Source of the DNA: Melioribacteraceae bacterium
GTDB taxonomy: Bacteria; Bacteroidota; Ignavibacteria; Ignavibacteriales; Melioribacteraceae
NCBI GenBank assembly: GCA_016342755.1
Contig: JAEINS010000002.1
Coordinates: 1 to 64,000, forward strand
Length of the DNA stretch: 64,000 nt
Direction of reading: 5' to 3'
Both the position numbers and the translations under genes were made by a program. Below are positions 52,746-62,847 of the stretch, one piece after another; within the stretch, counting starts at the first letter, position 1; every line of letters starts with the position of its first letter. The notes below the pieces were generated by a model. It made no database searches. It saw nothing but the letters and a program-made list of their open reading frames with translations, and was not told where the DNA came from.

Positions 52746-53048
52746 TTATTTTTCTTTAATAGTATTTGAAATTTCTCTTAAATAATTAAACTCATAAAAA
52801 CCAATATTGTGTCCATCTTTCCAAGTTATATTAAGCGCATAATTTCCGCTCGGAACTATTTCAATAATAGTTAATTGATCTTTTGAATATAGGGGAATAT
52901 AACCTTCTCCCTGTTCTTCATGCTCTTTAATACAAACTGCACAAGGGCATAAATTACGCAAGTTAACTAATTTTATACTCGAAACCTTATTGTCGTTCCA
53001 TGTTAAAAACAACTCGCTATTTACTAATTCAACTTTAACCGGAACCAT
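52746..53048 (-). CDS. DUF971 domain protein
   Basis: 100 residues, the DUF971 beta-rich domain (GBBH-like N-terminal domain). It carries CPCAVC (C34, C36, C39), the cysteine cluster family members use for a metal, and the WKDGHNIGFYEFNYLR end. In other bacteria the domain is fused to or sits beside Fe-S carrier Mrp/ApbC, so an Fe-S or metal role is likely. Its ATG overlaps the purC stop as TAATG. Confidence 0.88.
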   Translation of the reverse strand: MVPVKVELVNSELFLTWNDNKVSSIKLVNLRNLCPCAVCIKEHEEQGEGYIPLYSKDQLTIIEIVPSGNYALNITWKDGHNIGFYEFNYLREISNTIKEK

Positions 53049-53944
53049 TAGTCTATTTTCTTTCCGGTTAATACAAATAATGCTTCTTCGTATTTTTTTG
53101 TTGTATTAGAAATCACTTCCGCCGGTAATGCGGGAGCAGGTGGTTTTTTATTAAAATTAATGGATGTTAAATAATCCCGTACATATTGTTTGTCGTAGCT
53201 AGCCTGACTCTTTCCTTTTTCATAATCAGCTAAAGGCCAAAATCTTGATGAATCCGGAGTTAATAATTCGTCAATTAAAATTACTTTCCCATCAACAATA
53301 CCAAATTCCATTTTTGTATCAGCTAGAATAATACCTTTTGTAAGCGCGTATTCAGAAGCCTTTTTATAAACTTCCATAGTTGAAGTTTTAATCTTCTCAT
53401 ATATTTCTGAACCAACTATTTCAATAGCTTGCCCGGCAGTTATATTTTCATCATGATCACCTATATCGGCTTTTGTAGAAGGAGTAAAAATAGGCTCTGG
53501 CAATTTTTCCGATTCAATCAAACCTTCAGGCAATTCAATTCCGCACACTTTTCCGGTTCTCTGATAATCCTTTAATCCGGAACCTGTTATGTAACCTCTT
53601 ACAATACATTCGATAGGAATTAGTTCCGCTTTTTTTACCAGCATCGATCTTCCGCGCAGTGTTTCCGCATACTCTTTACATTCTTCAGGATATTCATCAA
53701 CATTAGTTGTAACAACATGATTTTCAACTATGCCTTTTGTATAATCAAACCAGAATTCGGAAATCTTTGTTAATACCGCGCCTTTATTTGGAATCCCTTC
53801 ATTCAGGATTACATCATATGCTGAGAGTCTATCGGATGAAACAATTAAATAATACTGACCTAAATCATAAACTTCTCTGACTTTTCCTTGTTTGAAGAGT
53901 TTTAAGCTAGGGAAATTAGTCTCTAATACTATATTCTTTTCCAT
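53048..53944 (-). CDS. purC: Phosphoribosylaminoimidazole-succinocarboxamide synthase
   Basis: SAICAR synthase of purine synthesis, 298 residues (the longer type found in yeast and FCB bacteria). Motifs: FKQGKVREVYDLG, LIVSSDRLSAYD, IPIECIVRGYITGSG, PIFTPSTKADIGDHDE, LADTKMEFGIVDG and ELLTPDSSRFWP. The start is ATG, and the C-terminus couples to the DUF971 gene. Confidence 0.97.
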   Translation of the reverse strand: MEKNIVLETNFPSLKLFKQGKVREVYDLGQYYLIVSSDRLSAYDVILNEGIPNKGAVLTKISEFWFDYTKGIVENHVVTTNVDEYPEECKEYAETLRGRSMLVKKAELIPIECIVRGYITGSGLKDYQRTGKVCGIELPEGLIESEKLPEPIFTPSTKADIGDHDENITAGQAIEIVGSEIYEKIKTSTMEVYKKASEYALTKGIILADTKMEFGIVDGKVILIDELLTPDSSRFWPLADYEKGKSQASYDKQYVRDYLTSINFNKKPPAPALPAEVISNTTKKYEEALFVLTGKKID

Positions 53945-54044
53945 TTCAATCCTATATAAATCAATAATTTTAAAAGTTAAATATAGTTAGAGAATTGCCA
54001 TATTTCAACGGAGCAGCGTTTTTTAATTTAGCTTTAGATATGAA

Positions 54045-55370
54045 TTAAGATGTCTGGCTGACAACTTCATCTTTAACAAATTTTAATAGAATTATTCCAA
54101 TAATAAAAAATAATGTTAATGATAGGATTGCAATCCTCTGACTCTCAGTAATGTAGCTGATAAGCCCGAATACAAGCGGTCCTACAATTGCTGAACTTTT
54201 TCCAAAAAATGAATAGAATCCAAAAAATTCTGTTTTCTTATTTTCCGGAGTTAATTTTGACATAAAACTTCTACTTACAGATTGCGTGGCTCCCATCACA
54301 CTTCCAGCCAGCAAACCAACAATATAAAATGATTTTTTTGCCAATTCAAAAATGTCTGTTTCAAATTCAACTGCCAGACTTTGCATTAATCCGCTTGTCT
54401 GATCACTTGTTACAAACGCAACAATCATTGTAAAAATCCAGATATAAAGTGAAAGTAAAATCGATTTTTTCTGTCCGTATGAATCAGCAATTATACCAAA
54501 TATTATGGAACCGAATATTGCTGTACTTTGCACAATTATAAAAAACACAATCAATTCATTATTAGAAAATTTTAAGGTTGTACTTGCGTAATTTCCAGAA
54601 AAAAAGATAACTGTATTAACACCTTCAATGTAAAAGAAAAATGCTAACAGAAATAGAGCAAGGTTTTTATATTGCGGAAGATTTTTAACTGTGTTTGCAA
54701 CTCTTTTAATACCAATTGAAATAAAAGTTATTTGTGATTTCTGTACAGGTTTTCTGTTGTCTTTAATGAAGATAAAAAATGGGATTGAGAAGATAAGAAA
54801 AAATAACGCCGCAATTGGGAAAGTTTCCTTAATCATGTTATTCTCAATAAACGGGAAACAAATAAACAAAACAGCTAAAGAACCTATATAACCCATTCCA
54901 TAACCGTATCCGCTAACTCTGCCATAATTTTTACTAGTTGTAATATCAGGCAAAAAAGCATCGTAGAAAACTAACCCGGCTTCAAATCCTATTGAAGCAA
55001 TAACAAACAGAATAATTCCACTAAGAACATGCCCCGCCTCAATAAAATATAATAGCGAAGTTGGCACTATGCACAATAGTGTAAAAAACAGCAGAAATCT
55101 TTTTCTGCCGGCAGAATAATCAGCAATAGCTCCAAGGACAGGTGAAATTAAAGCTGTTATAAGCATTGCGGAACTAGTTCCAAAGCTCCAGTATAAATCG
55201 CCAACCGGCTCGCCGCCGGCAACTGTCTCTTTAAAATAGACCGCAAATAAAAATGTAACTACTACTATGGAAAAAGAAGTATTGGCAAAATCAAATAATG
55301 TCCAATAGAAAATATTTAATTTATTGTTGGAACTACTTTTTGTCTGATTTTTTTGGGAGGGTGTCTTCAA
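54045..55370 (-). CDS. MFS permease, UMF1 (Atg22-like) family
   Basis: 441-residue transporter with about 12 hydrophobic helices. The UMF1/Atg22 signature is clear: FYWTLFDFANTSFSIVVVTFLFAVYF at the start, SPVLGAIADYSAGRKRFL in the first loop, GFEAGLVFYDAFLPDI and GLLAGSVMGATQSVSRSFMSKLTP in the second half. The substrate is unknown. The start is TTG with AGAGG five bases upstream; it overlaps nusB by 38 bp, so the pair is translationally coupled. Confidence 0.9.
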   Translation of the reverse strand: MKTPSQKNQTKSSSNNKLNIFYWTLFDFANTSFSIVVVTFLFAVYFKETVAGGEPVGDLYWSFGTSSAMLITALISPVLGAIADYSAGRKRFLLFFTLLCIVPTSLLYFIEAGHVLSGIILFVIASIGFEAGLVFYDAFLPDITTSKNYGRVSGYGYGMGYIGSLAVLFICFPFIENNMIKETFPIAALFFLIFSIPFFIFIKDNRKPVQKSQITFISIGIKRVANTVKNLPQYKNLALFLLAFFFYIEGVNTVIFFSGNYASTTLKFSNNELIVFFIIVQSTAIFGSIIFGIIADSYGQKKSILLSLYIWIFTMIVAFVTSDQTSGLMQSLAVEFETDIFELAKKSFYIVGLLAGSVMGATQSVSRSFMSKLTPENKKTEFFGFYSFFGKSSAIVGPLVFGLISYITESQRIAILSLTLFFIIGIILLKFVKDEVVSQTS

Positions 55371-55821
55371 TTAATCCTCTTCCAACTTTATTGAGACTTC
55401 CATTTTTCTTAAGGTCGTTAAGAATTGCATCAAGAATACCATTAATAAATTTACCGCTGTTTGCAGTAGAATATTCTTTAGCAATTTCAATTACTTCATT
55501 AATTGAAACTTTTGGAGGTATATCTTCAAAGTATAATAATTCGGCAAGTCCTAATCTCAGCAATAATTTATCTATAAGAGCTATTCTGTCCATTTCCCAG
55601 TTATTAACTCTTTTCATAATATTCGCGTCTATTTCATCAAAATGGGCAACTGTTTTATTAATTAGAACTCTTCCAAACTCTTTATCCGGAACAGATTCAA
55701 TATCGTTTAGAATTCCTTCAGTAAGAGCAGTAAGACTATCTTTATTCATCTCGTAAGCATACAAAACCTGTAAACATTTTTCTCTAACTACTCTTCGTCC
55801 AAATTTTTTATTTATCATCAT
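55333..55821 (-). CDS. nusB: Transcription antitermination factor NusB
   Basis: All-helical NusB domain, 162 residues: RRVVREKCLQVLYAYEMN at the N-terminus, NWEMDRIALIDKLLLRLGLAELL and SINEVIEIAKEYSTANSGKFINGILDAI (in two parts) as the conserved core. NusB with NusE binds boxA and supports rRNA antitermination. The 3' end overlaps the MFS gene. Confidence 0.95.
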   Translation of the reverse strand: MMINKKFGRRVVREKCLQVLYAYEMNKDSLTALTEGILNDIESVPDKEFGRVLINKTVAHFDEIDANIMKRVNNWEMDRIALIDKLLLRLGLAELLYFEDIPPKVSINEVIEIAKEYSTANSGKFINGILDAILNDLKKNGSLNKVGRGLIEDTLPKKSDKK

Positions 55822-55929
55822 ATCCTCATCATCTCGCTACTGCGTGTCATAGTACAAATTATTTTAAAGTTTAAAGATACGATCTATTTGTCTAAGTATA
55901 AAATCTTTTTATCAGTTTTCTGTATTTAT

Positions 55930-56943
55930 CTAGATAGCAAAAAACCAAAATAACAGCAGACCAATACTATCTCTAATTTTATAATAAAAATGTTTTTCCC
56001 AATTTAACTTATAATCAGAAGCAACACACATTACGTTTATATTAAAAAACTTACTCATTTCTAAGATTCTAACCAGATGAAAACTATCTGATATAACAAT
56101 AATCTTATCAAAACCCTTTTTGTTAACTAAATTATTTTTTATAAATCTGATCTGTTCCGATGTAGTTTTTGTATCTTCTTCGAGTAATAATTTATCTTCG
56201 TCAATTCCCTTTTCTATAAGATAATTATAAGCACACATTCCTTCGGTTATCTCTCCCGGAGCTTTTCCGCCTGTTAATTGAACTTTTCCTATTTCATTAT
56301 TTTGGATTAGCTCTTTAGCCTTTTCTATTCTGCCTTTCAGTATAGGACTGGGTTTGTTATCTCTATAAACAGCTGCTCCAAGAACAACAGCAATTTCACT
56401 TTTCCCGGAAAAATTTCCATTAATATATTTTAACGCGAATGAAGAATATAATACAGCTAATATAACAATGCCCAGTATACCTGATACAGAAAACAAAAAC
56501 GCTTTTGGTATATTAAAATTTGAGGGATTAAAAAAACAAAGGAATAACAAAAGAACAACATATAATTGAAGAAATGCCGAGCTAAAGTAATTTAAAGTGA
56601 TAAGAATTTTCCCCAGCGGATACGAAAAGAAATATTCATTTAGCAAATTGAGATCAATTCTTTGAATTATAAAAACAATTATCAGATTTATTGTGGAAAT
56701 ATAGGTAAGAATTAATATGAATTTTAGAATTGAAGACTTGAAAGATTTATTGAACACAGTATTTATAAGTAAACCAGAGATAACCAAAATAAATAAAAAC
56801 AGATTAAATATGTTTCCAAGATTTGAAAAGTTGAAATCGGAATACACAAAATGATTTTGCGAATATTTAAGAAAATATAAGAAAACTAAATTAAGTGTAG
56901 AAATCAGAATTGTATAAAAAACAGTTTTATAATTTTCTTTCAA
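55930..56943 (-). CDS. YdcF/SanA-like (DUF218) membrane protein
   Basis: 337 residues. Five or so transmembrane helices fill the first 175 residues, then a DUF218 domain: AVVLGAAVYRDNKPSPILKGRI, VQLTGGKAPGEITEGM, LLLEEDTKTTSEQ, IIVISDSFHLVRI. DUF218 proteins such as SanA and ElyC act in envelope polysaccharide or peptidoglycan biology. The substrate is unknown. Confidence 0.87.
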   Translation of the reverse strand: MKENYKTVFYTILISTLNLVFLYFLKYSQNHFVYSDFNFSNLGNIFNLFLFILVISGLLINTVFNKSFKSSILKFILILTYISTINLIIVFIIQRIDLNLLNEYFFSYPLGKILITLNYFSSAFLQLYVVLLLFLCFFNPSNFNIPKAFLFSVSGILGIVILAVLYSSFALKYINGNFSGKSEIAVVLGAAVYRDNKPSPILKGRIEKAKELIQNNEIGKVQLTGGKAPGEITEGMCAYNYLIEKGIDEDKLLLEEDTKTTSEQIRFIKNNLVNKKGFDKIIVISDSFHLVRILEMSKFFNINVMCVASDYKLNWEKHFYYKIRDSIGLLLFWFFAI

Positions 56944-57049
56944 AGAAATTACCTAAAATGAAAGTTTTGCATTATTAAATATAAACAGGGTTCTTATGTT
57001 AGGAATTTGAGGAATAACAATCAATTAGAAATGTGATAATTTATACAGC

Positions 57050-57076
57050 AAAAAAAAGCGCCCAAAGGCGCTTTTT
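57050..57076 (-). terminator. Terminator of the tonB-like gene
   Basis: AAAAAGCGCC (57053-57062) and GGCGCTTTTT (57067-57076) with a 4-base loop and T-run on the minus strand, four bases past the stop of the TonB gene. Confidence 0.92.
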
Positions 57077-57079
57077 AAT

Positions 57080-57736
57080 TTATTGAAGTTTAAATACAAT
57101 CGGAATAGCAACCTGAACTTTCACAGCTTTACCTCTCTGTTTTCCAGGCTTAAACTTAGTTTTCATAACAGCATCCATTGCAGCTTCATCACAACCAGCT
57201 CCAATACCTCTAATTAAATCAACTTTAGTAACGTTTCCGTTTTCATCAACATAAGCCTTAACAAAAACACGTCCTTGAACACCAGCTCTTTTTGCAATTT
57301 CAGGATAAATAATTTTCTGCTGAATTGCGCCAATACCGCCAATAGGTTCTGGCATATCTTCAACAGCTACAAAGAAAACTGCTTCTTCTTCCTCTTCTTC
57401 TTCTTCCATTGCAGGAGGTGGAGCTTCAACTACAGCTTCCATATCAATTTCAGTTTCTTCAATTTCCAAGTCTTCTAAAACATCATCAGTTGGAGCTTCA
57501 ATTGGAATAGGAGGTTTTGGTGGTGGCGGTGGTTTATTTTCCTGACGCGTGTTATCAATATCTTCCACATTCACCAACTCTTGAGGCGCTTCAATCGCCA
57601 TTGCTTGACCATCGCCCCAGCGAGGGAAAAACTTAAATGCTAAGATTACAACTAAAATGGCAATTATCATACTTATTTCTAATATACGCTGCCATTTTAA
57701 CCTTAGGTCGACTTTTGGATTTTTATTTAAAGCCAA
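57080..57736 (-). CDS. Energy transducer TonB family protein
   Basis: 218 residues: one membrane helix near the N-terminus (ISMIIAILVVILAFKFF), then the proline-rich span PPPPPKPPIPIEAPT, a glutamate-rich linker (EEEEEEEEAVFF), and a C-terminal TonB domain (IYPEIAKRAGVQGRVFVKAYVDENG, seen here as two words, and KTKFKPGKQRGKAV). TonB passes proton-motive force to outer-membrane transporters; no ExbBD genes lie here. The start is TTG with AAGGAGG five bases upstream. Confidence 0.92.
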   Translation of the reverse strand: MALNKNPKVDLRLKWQRILEISMIIAILVVILAFKFFPRWGDGQAMAIEAPQELVNVEDIDNTRQENKPPPPPKPPIPIEAPTDDVLEDLEIEETEIDMEAVVEAPPPAMEEEEEEEEAVFFVAVEDMPEPIGGIGAIQQKIIYPEIAKRAGVQGRVFVKAYVDENGNVTKVDLIRGIGAGCDEAAMDAVMKTKFKPGKQRGKAVKVQVAIPIVFKLQ

Positions 57737-57869
57737 TTTATCCTCCTTGATTCAGAAATTTTAGTCATCTAAATTAAAAAAACATTACCGCTTTGTCAAT
57801 TTTAAAAACGCTAATTAAACAAAAATTTAATCAGTATGTTCCTTTGAAAACCATAATAAATAGGGCAAT

Positions 57870-58277
57870 TTAGACTACCTTTATAATATTTTCATCGTTT
57901 TTAACTATAAAAAATCTAACTAACAATACACCAACAATTCCTCCTGCAATATTTGCAACCCAGTCATAAAATTCACAATAGCGTCCGGGAATAAAATACT
58001 GGTGAATTTCATCTGCCATTCCGTAAAAAGCTATAATTCCCAAAGTTATTACAGTACACATTTTAAGTGTAAGGTTATATTTCTCCTGAAAATGGAGGGT
58101 AAGCTTTAAAAGAATAGTTAAAATAAAATAGGCCAGAAAATGCTTTATTTTATCACTAAACGCAACTGACGGCAAAGACTTTGATGGCAATGTTGTTAAT
58201 GCAAAAAGAATTACCCAATAAATACCTAATGGAATGTAGACTAATTTAACTTTATGGTTTTTTATAAAATTATACAA
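57870..58277 (-). CDS. VanZ-family membrane protein
   Basis: 135 residues with four hydrophobic helices. The VanZ signature is present: SLPSVAFSDKIKHFLAYFIL, GMADEIHQYFIPGRYCEFYDWVANIAGGIVG (in two parts) with the conserved DE and D-N residues. Function in the family is poorly defined. The start is TTG (GGAG seven bases upstream), and the gene overlaps nnrDE by 8 bp. Confidence 0.9.
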   Translation of the reverse strand: MYNFIKNHKVKLVYIPLGIYWVILFALTTLPSKSLPSVAFSDKIKHFLAYFILTILLKLTLHFQEKYNLTLKMCTVITLGIIAFYGMADEIHQYFIPGRYCEFYDWVANIAGGIVGVLLVRFFIVKNDENIIKVV

Positions 58278-59835
58278 ATGAGTTCTCCAAAAATTTTAAT
58301 GTAACCGGTATATTATTCAGCAAATCATTTGCTGAATATCCTAATTCTGTAAATTTATTTTTTAGTAAATCAGCAGATAAACTATGAATATAAACACCTG
58401 AGACTGCCGCAGTTTCTCTATCGCCGTGCTGACTTAAAAGACCAGCGATTAAACCGGTTAAAACGTCTCCGGTTCCAAATTTAGCCATTCCGGCATTTCC
58501 GGCAGTGTTTATTATTGATTCACCTTTCGGAGTAAAAATAATTGTCGGCGCTCCCTTTAGAACAAGATAAGCACCAGTCTCAAAAGAAAACTTTTTACCC
58601 AGATAAAATAAATTATTTTCCACCTCTTCAACTGATTTACCAACCAAATCTGCATATTCCTTATAATGCGGCGTAAGTATTGAATTTGATAAATCTAATT
58701 CCTTGTATTTACCATTCCTTAATGCGTAAATACCGTCAGCGTCAATTACCAGATTTTTCTTAGAATATTTCTTAATAATAGATTTAACAGCTGCCTGAGT
58801 CTTTTCTTCTCTTCCTAATCCCGGGCCAACTGCAATAACTCCGGCCCATTTTAATCTCGATTCAAGTTCATCTAAATTTTCAACTTTAAGGACTTCATTC
58901 ATTTCATCTCTATAAGGATAAACAACACCAACTTCCAGTTTTTCCTGAGCCACAGATTTAACTGATTCCGGGAATGCTAAAAACATTGATCCGGCACCTA
59001 TTTTTGTAGACGCATTAGCCGTAAAGCAAGCGGCTCCGGGCATTTTCCCCGATCCGGCAATTACAAGCACTTTTCCCGAAGAATATTTGTGAGCATTTAT
59101 TTCCCTTTTGGGCAGACTAAAATATACGTCTTCCGGTTCAATTAAATAATCTTCAACTTTTAATTCATCAAAATATTCAGAACCAATACCAATACTGCCT
59201 TTTTTAATTCTTCCGGAATTTATGTATCCTTTATTAAAGTATAATCCCCGTTTTAATTCAGCCAGGGTTACGGTTAAATCAGAATTAAAAATAATCTCAC
59301 CATTTCCGTCATCAACATTCAAACCACTTGGAATATCAATTGCTGCTTTACCTGAGTTAAGTTTATTAACTTTTTGAATTATGCTTTTATAAGGTTCTCT
59401 TAACTCTCCTTTTGTTCCGGTTCCTAAAAGCGCGTCAATTATTAAAGAACATTCTGATAGTTTTTTTAAATCTTTTCCGTTTTTATATTCAATAAAGTTT
59501 GAACTTTTTTTTAATTCAATCAGATTCAGAACTATATCACAATTTGTTTTTGCGTCACCTTTTAATTCACTCCTCAATCCGGCCAGAATAATAATTACAT
59601 TAAATCCATTATTAATAAAATGCCTTGCAACTGCAAAACCATCGCCGCCATTATTACCCTTTCCGCATAAAATACCAATTGGATTTATTTGATCCAGATC
59701 AATAAAATGATCTCTAATGCTTCTATAAATATTAATAGAAGCGTTTTCCATCAGAATAATTCCTGGAATTTTTAAAGTATTACTCGCGAATGAATCAGCT
59801 TCACGTACTTGAGAAGATGTGAATAATGGAATCAT
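58270..59835 (-). CDS. nnrDE: Bifunctional NAD(P)H-hydrate epimerase/dehydratase
   Basis: 521 residues that combine both NAD(P)HX repair steps: NnrE epimerase (about 1-210; GILCGKGNNGGDGFAVARH, AIDIPSGLNVDDG) and NnrD ADP/ATP-dependent dehydratase (about 230-515; VLVIAGSGKMPGAACFTANAS, AVGPGLGRE, LTPHYKEYADL, GNAGMAKFGTGDVLTG). Both halves look intact. It overlaps the VanZ gene at its 3' end. Confidence 0.96.
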   Translation of the reverse strand: MIPLFTSSQVREADSFASNTLKIPGIILMENASINIYRSIRDHFIDLDQINPIGILCGKGNNGGDGFAVARHFINNGFNVIIILAGLRSELKGDAKTNCDIVLNLIELKKSSNFIEYKNGKDLKKLSECSLIIDALLGTGTKGELREPYKSIIQKVNKLNSGKAAIDIPSGLNVDDGNGEIIFNSDLTVTLAELKRGLYFNKGYINSGRIKKGSIGIGSEYFDELKVEDYLIEPEDVYFSLPKREINAHKYSSGKVLVIAGSGKMPGAACFTANASTKIGAGSMFLAFPESVKSVAQEKLEVGVVYPYRDEMNEVLKVENLDELESRLKWAGVIAVGPGLGREEKTQAAVKSIIKKYSKKNLVIDADGIYALRNGKYKELDLSNSILTPHYKEYADLVGKSVEEVENNLFYLGKKFSFETGAYLVLKGAPTIIFTPKGESIINTAGNAGMAKFGTGDVLTGLIAGLLSQHGDRETAAVSGVYIHSLSADLLKNKFTELGYSANDLLNNIPVTLKFLENSFV

Positions 59836-59846
59836 AGTGCCTCAAA

Positions 59847-59890
59847 TTTTATATTTGGATTACGGACAAATCCGCAACCCAAATATAAAA
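59847..59890. terminator. Inverted repeat between nhaD and nnrDE
   Basis: Arms TTTATATTTGG and CCAAATATAAA close a 21-base loop that carries a GGATT/AATCC-like inner pairing. It lies 19 bases past the nhaD stop and near the nnrDE start. No T-run follows on the minus strand, so termination is uncertain. Confidence 0.4.
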
Positions 59891-59908
59891 AACTATGAAG
59901 TTAAATTC

Positions 59909-61357
59909 TTAAACCTGACCATAGAAAAATATTAGCCATACTACGAAGAAGATTGGAATTAAAACCGGAAGTGAATATTTAAAAACATAAGCAAAGAAAC
60001 TAGGCATTTTAATACCGGCTCTTTCACTAATAGATTTAACCATAAAGTTTGGTCCGTTACCAATATATGTAATTGCGCCAAAATAAACAGCGGCAACAGA
60101 TATAGCACGTAAATACATTCCATGTCCTATTTCAAAATTATGAACCTCTTCAACAAGATTTACATTCATTCCAAATTTACCCATAGCGGCACTAAGGAAA
60201 TTAAGATATGTCGGGGCATTATCTAAAACACCGGATAAAAGACCAGTTGCCCAATAGAATATTCCCGGATCAAGTTGATCGCCCATTGCAGATGCTTGAT
60301 GAGAGATTAATTGTAAAGCCGGAATCATTGTTAAAAATATTCCTATAAATAGATAAGCAACTTCTTTAATTGGTTCAAAATCAAATTCATTTTCTTTTAG
60401 AATTTCATTATCAGCAGTTCTATACGCAAAATAAACAACTCCAAATTGAATTATTTCTCTAATACCAAATGGTAATGGGGCAAGGCTTGGAACCCATGGC
60501 ATAACTGTTGGGTCAATAAATACTGCTATTAGAATTATTAAAAGGTATACTAAATTCTTTCCGCCTTTAAAAATAATCTGACCCGTATATTCTTTAACTT
60601 CGTCAGCGGTATCATTATTTCTAGAATCAATAACATAAAATATAGCTGCAATTAAAAGGATTGTTGGAATCCAGATATGCCAGACATTTTGGGCAACCCA
60701 GAAGAAATCAACACCTCGTAAGAATCCTAAAAACAAAGGAGGATCACCAATAGGAGTTAATGCGCCACCAATGTTACTTACTAAAAAGATAAAGAAAACA
60801 ATGTGGTAAGGTTTTATTCTTCCTTTATTGATGTTGATAAAAGGTCTTATTAAAAGCATTGATGCACCAGTTGTACCAATTACATTGGCAATTACAGCAC
60901 CAAATAATAAGATAATAACATTTAACAAAGGTGTAGCCTTTTTATCAACTTTAATTAAGATACCGCCGGAAGCCACAAATAAAGATGCCAGTAAAGCTAT
61001 AAACGACAAATACTCAGCAAGCGAATGTAACAGACTGTGTGTATCGTGCAGAACAAAGCCGTAGTAACAAGATGTAACTATACCTAATGCAATAGCTACT
61101 TTTGGATAATGATGTTCCCAAAAATGATGATAAAATAAAGGTCCTGTAGCAATCATCAATAATAAGATAGCAAATGGAAGCACCATAAGTGCATTTGGTA
61201 ATTCATGATGGGCTTCAACTGTTTCAGCTTGTTCGTTAACCGCGACAGTTTCACTTAAATTATTACCGGTTGAATCAGCAGTAACAGCTTTACTATTAAC
61301 ATTTAATGCTAACAGAAGTAGTATTACAACTGATATTTGTTTGATTAATGATTTCAT
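59909..61357 (-). CDS. nhaD: NhaD-type sodium:proton antiporter
   Basis: 482-residue protein of the ion transporter superfamily. A signal-like N-terminus and a histidine-bearing linker (EAHHELPNALMVLPFAILLLM) lead into about 12 helices. NhaD segments: VIGTTGASMLLIRPFININ, NIGGALTPIGDPPLFLGFLRG, and GVLDNAPTYLNFLSAAMGKF. It likely exchanges Na+ or Li+ for H+. It stands alone between asnS and nnrDE. Confidence 0.9.
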   Translation of the reverse strand: MKSLIKQISVVILLLLALNVNSKAVTADSTGNNLSETVAVNEQAETVEAHHELPNALMVLPFAILLLMIATGPLFYHHFWEHHYPKVAIALGIVTSCYYGFVLHDTHSLLHSLAEYLSFIALLASLFVASGGILIKVDKKATPLLNVIILLFGAVIANVIGTTGASMLLIRPFININKGRIKPYHIVFFIFLVSNIGGALTPIGDPPLFLGFLRGVDFFWVAQNVWHIWIPTILLIAAIFYVIDSRNNDTADEVKEYTGQIIFKGGKNLVYLLIILIAVFIDPTVMPWVPSLAPLPFGIREIIQFGVVYFAYRTADNEILKENEFDFEPIKEVAYLFIGIFLTMIPALQLISHQASAMGDQLDPGIFYWATGLLSGVLDNAPTYLNFLSAAMGKFGMNVNLVEEVHNFEIGHGMYLRAISVAAVYFGAITYIGNGPNFMVKSISERAGIKMPSFFAYVFKYSLPVLIPIFFVVWLIFFYGQV

Positions 61358-61401
61358 AAATATAGATATCCTAAATATTCTCGATTTTATTTTATTAAAC
61401 T

Positions 61402-61425
61402 AAAATGCCGGAAACAAATCCGGCA
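61402..61425 (-). terminator. Terminator of asnS
   Basis: TGCCGGA (61406-61412) and TCCGGCA (61419-61425) form a 7-bp stem with six-base loop; TTTTAGTTTAA follows on the minus strand, a few bases beyond the asnS stop codon. Confidence 0.85.
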
Positions 61426-61430
61426 AATTT

Positions 61431-62735
61431 TTATGGAGTATTTCTATAAATCATTCTTGGAAATGGAATAGTTTCTCTAATATGTTTGATACCAGAAATC
61501 CATGCTACAGTTCTTTCAATTCCAAGCCCAAAGCCGGAATGAGGAACAGAGCCGTATCTTCTTAGATCTAAATACCATTCAAAAAATTCCTGAGGAAGAT
61601 CATGTTCCTTTATTCTTCCAAGAAGTAATTCTAAATCGTCTTCTCTCTGACTTCCGCCAATAATTTCACCGTAACCTTCAGGTGCTAAAACATCAACAGC
61701 TAAAGCAACTTTTGGATTTTCAGGATCACGTTTCATATAAAATGCTTTTATTTCTGAAGGATATCTGTGTACCAGAACCGGAGCGTCATATCGGCTTGAT
61801 ATAATTGTTTCATCTTCGGCACCAAAATCATCTCCCCATTTAAAATCAACACCATTCTCTTTTAAAATTTCAACAGCCTGATCGTAACTGATTCTTGGGA
61901 AAGGTCTTTTCACTTTTTCTAATTTACTTATATCTCTTTCTAATATTTCTAATTCTTGTTTTTTGTCTTTTAAAACCGATTGAACAATATACTCTAAAAA
62001 TTCTTCAGCCAGATCCATATCATCATTTAAATCATAAAATGCCATTTCGGGTTCTACCATCCAAAATTCAGTTAAGTGTCTTCTGGTCTTAGATTTTTCA
62101 GCACGGAAAGTTGGCCCAAATGTGTACACCTTTCCATGAGCCATTGCAGAAGCCTCTGCGTAAAGCTGTCCGGATTGAGTTAGATATGCACTGCCTAAAT
62201 CGAAGTAAGGAGTTTCAAATAAAGTTGAAGTTCCTTCACATGCATTGGGAGTAATAATTGGAGAATCCATCAGAGTAAAATCTCTTTCATCAAAAAAATC
62301 ACGAACAGCTTTTACAATTCTGTGTCTAACACGCATTAAAGCCCACTGTTTCTTCGATCTCAGCCAAAGATGTCTTTGATCAATTAAAAACTCTACACCG
62401 TGTTCTTTTGGGGTAATTGGAAATTCTTCTGCTTTTGAAATTGTTTTTACATTAGTTACATCTAATTCAAATCCGCCAAAAGCTCTTGGTTCCTCTTTAA
62501 CCAGTCCGGTTACTTCAAATGAAGATTCCTGAGTTAATGCTTTTGCTTCCTCAAAAACTTCTTCCGAAACATTACCTTTAAAAACAATACATTGTAAAAG
62601 CCCGGATCCATCACGGAACATTAAAAATTGTACTTTCCCACTTTTCCTTTTATTAAATAACCAACCCTTAAGCGTAACTGTTTCACCAACATGTTTTCCG
62701 AGATCACATATTCTAATTTTCACGATTTCATCCAC
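61431..62735 (-). CDS. asnS: Asparagine--tRNA ligase
   Basis: Class IIb synthetase of 434 residues. N-terminal OB-fold anticodon domain (about 1-110, [20 protein letters not shown]), then the catalytic core: motif 2 [20 protein letters not shown] and motif 3 [15 protein letters not shown]. The [15 protein letters not shown] segment favours AsnRS over AspRS. Two in-frame GTG starts at 62735 and 62723 compete; I keep the longer one. A terminator follows. Confidence 0.93.
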   Translation of the reverse strand: MDEIVKIRICDLGKHVGETVTLKGWLFNKRKSGKVQFLMFRDGSGLLQCIVFKGNVSEEVFEEAKALTQESSFEVTGLVKEEPRAFGGFELDVTNVKTISKAEEFPITPKEHGVEFLIDQRHLWLRSKKQWALMRVRHRIVKAVRDFFDERDFTLMDSPIITPNACEGTSTLFETPYFDLGSAYLTQSGQLYAEASAMAHGKVYTFGPTFRAEKSKTRRHLTEFWMVEPEMAFYDLNDDMDLAEEFLEYIVQSVLKDKKQELEILERDISKLEKVKRPFPRISYDQAVEILKENGVDFKWGDDFGAEDETIISSRYDAPVLVHRYPSEIKAFYMKRDPENPKVALAVDVLAPEGYGEIIGGSQREDDLELLLGRIKEHDLPQEFFEWYLDLRRYGSVPHSGFGLGIERTVAWISGIKHIRETIPFPRMIYRNTP

Positions 62736-62847
62736 TTTTAATTATAAAATTAAGGGATAAATATAATTAGTGAGGGTCTGAAAATCAAAAGAATTTGATT
62801 GATGCTGAACACATTGTTTACAATCATAAAACTTTTTGAAAATCATG

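Noticed and set aside
57370-57410. Low-complexity GAA-like tract (glutamate-rich) read as a possible simple repeat.
   Set aside because: It is the coding sequence of the acidic linker of the TonB protein.
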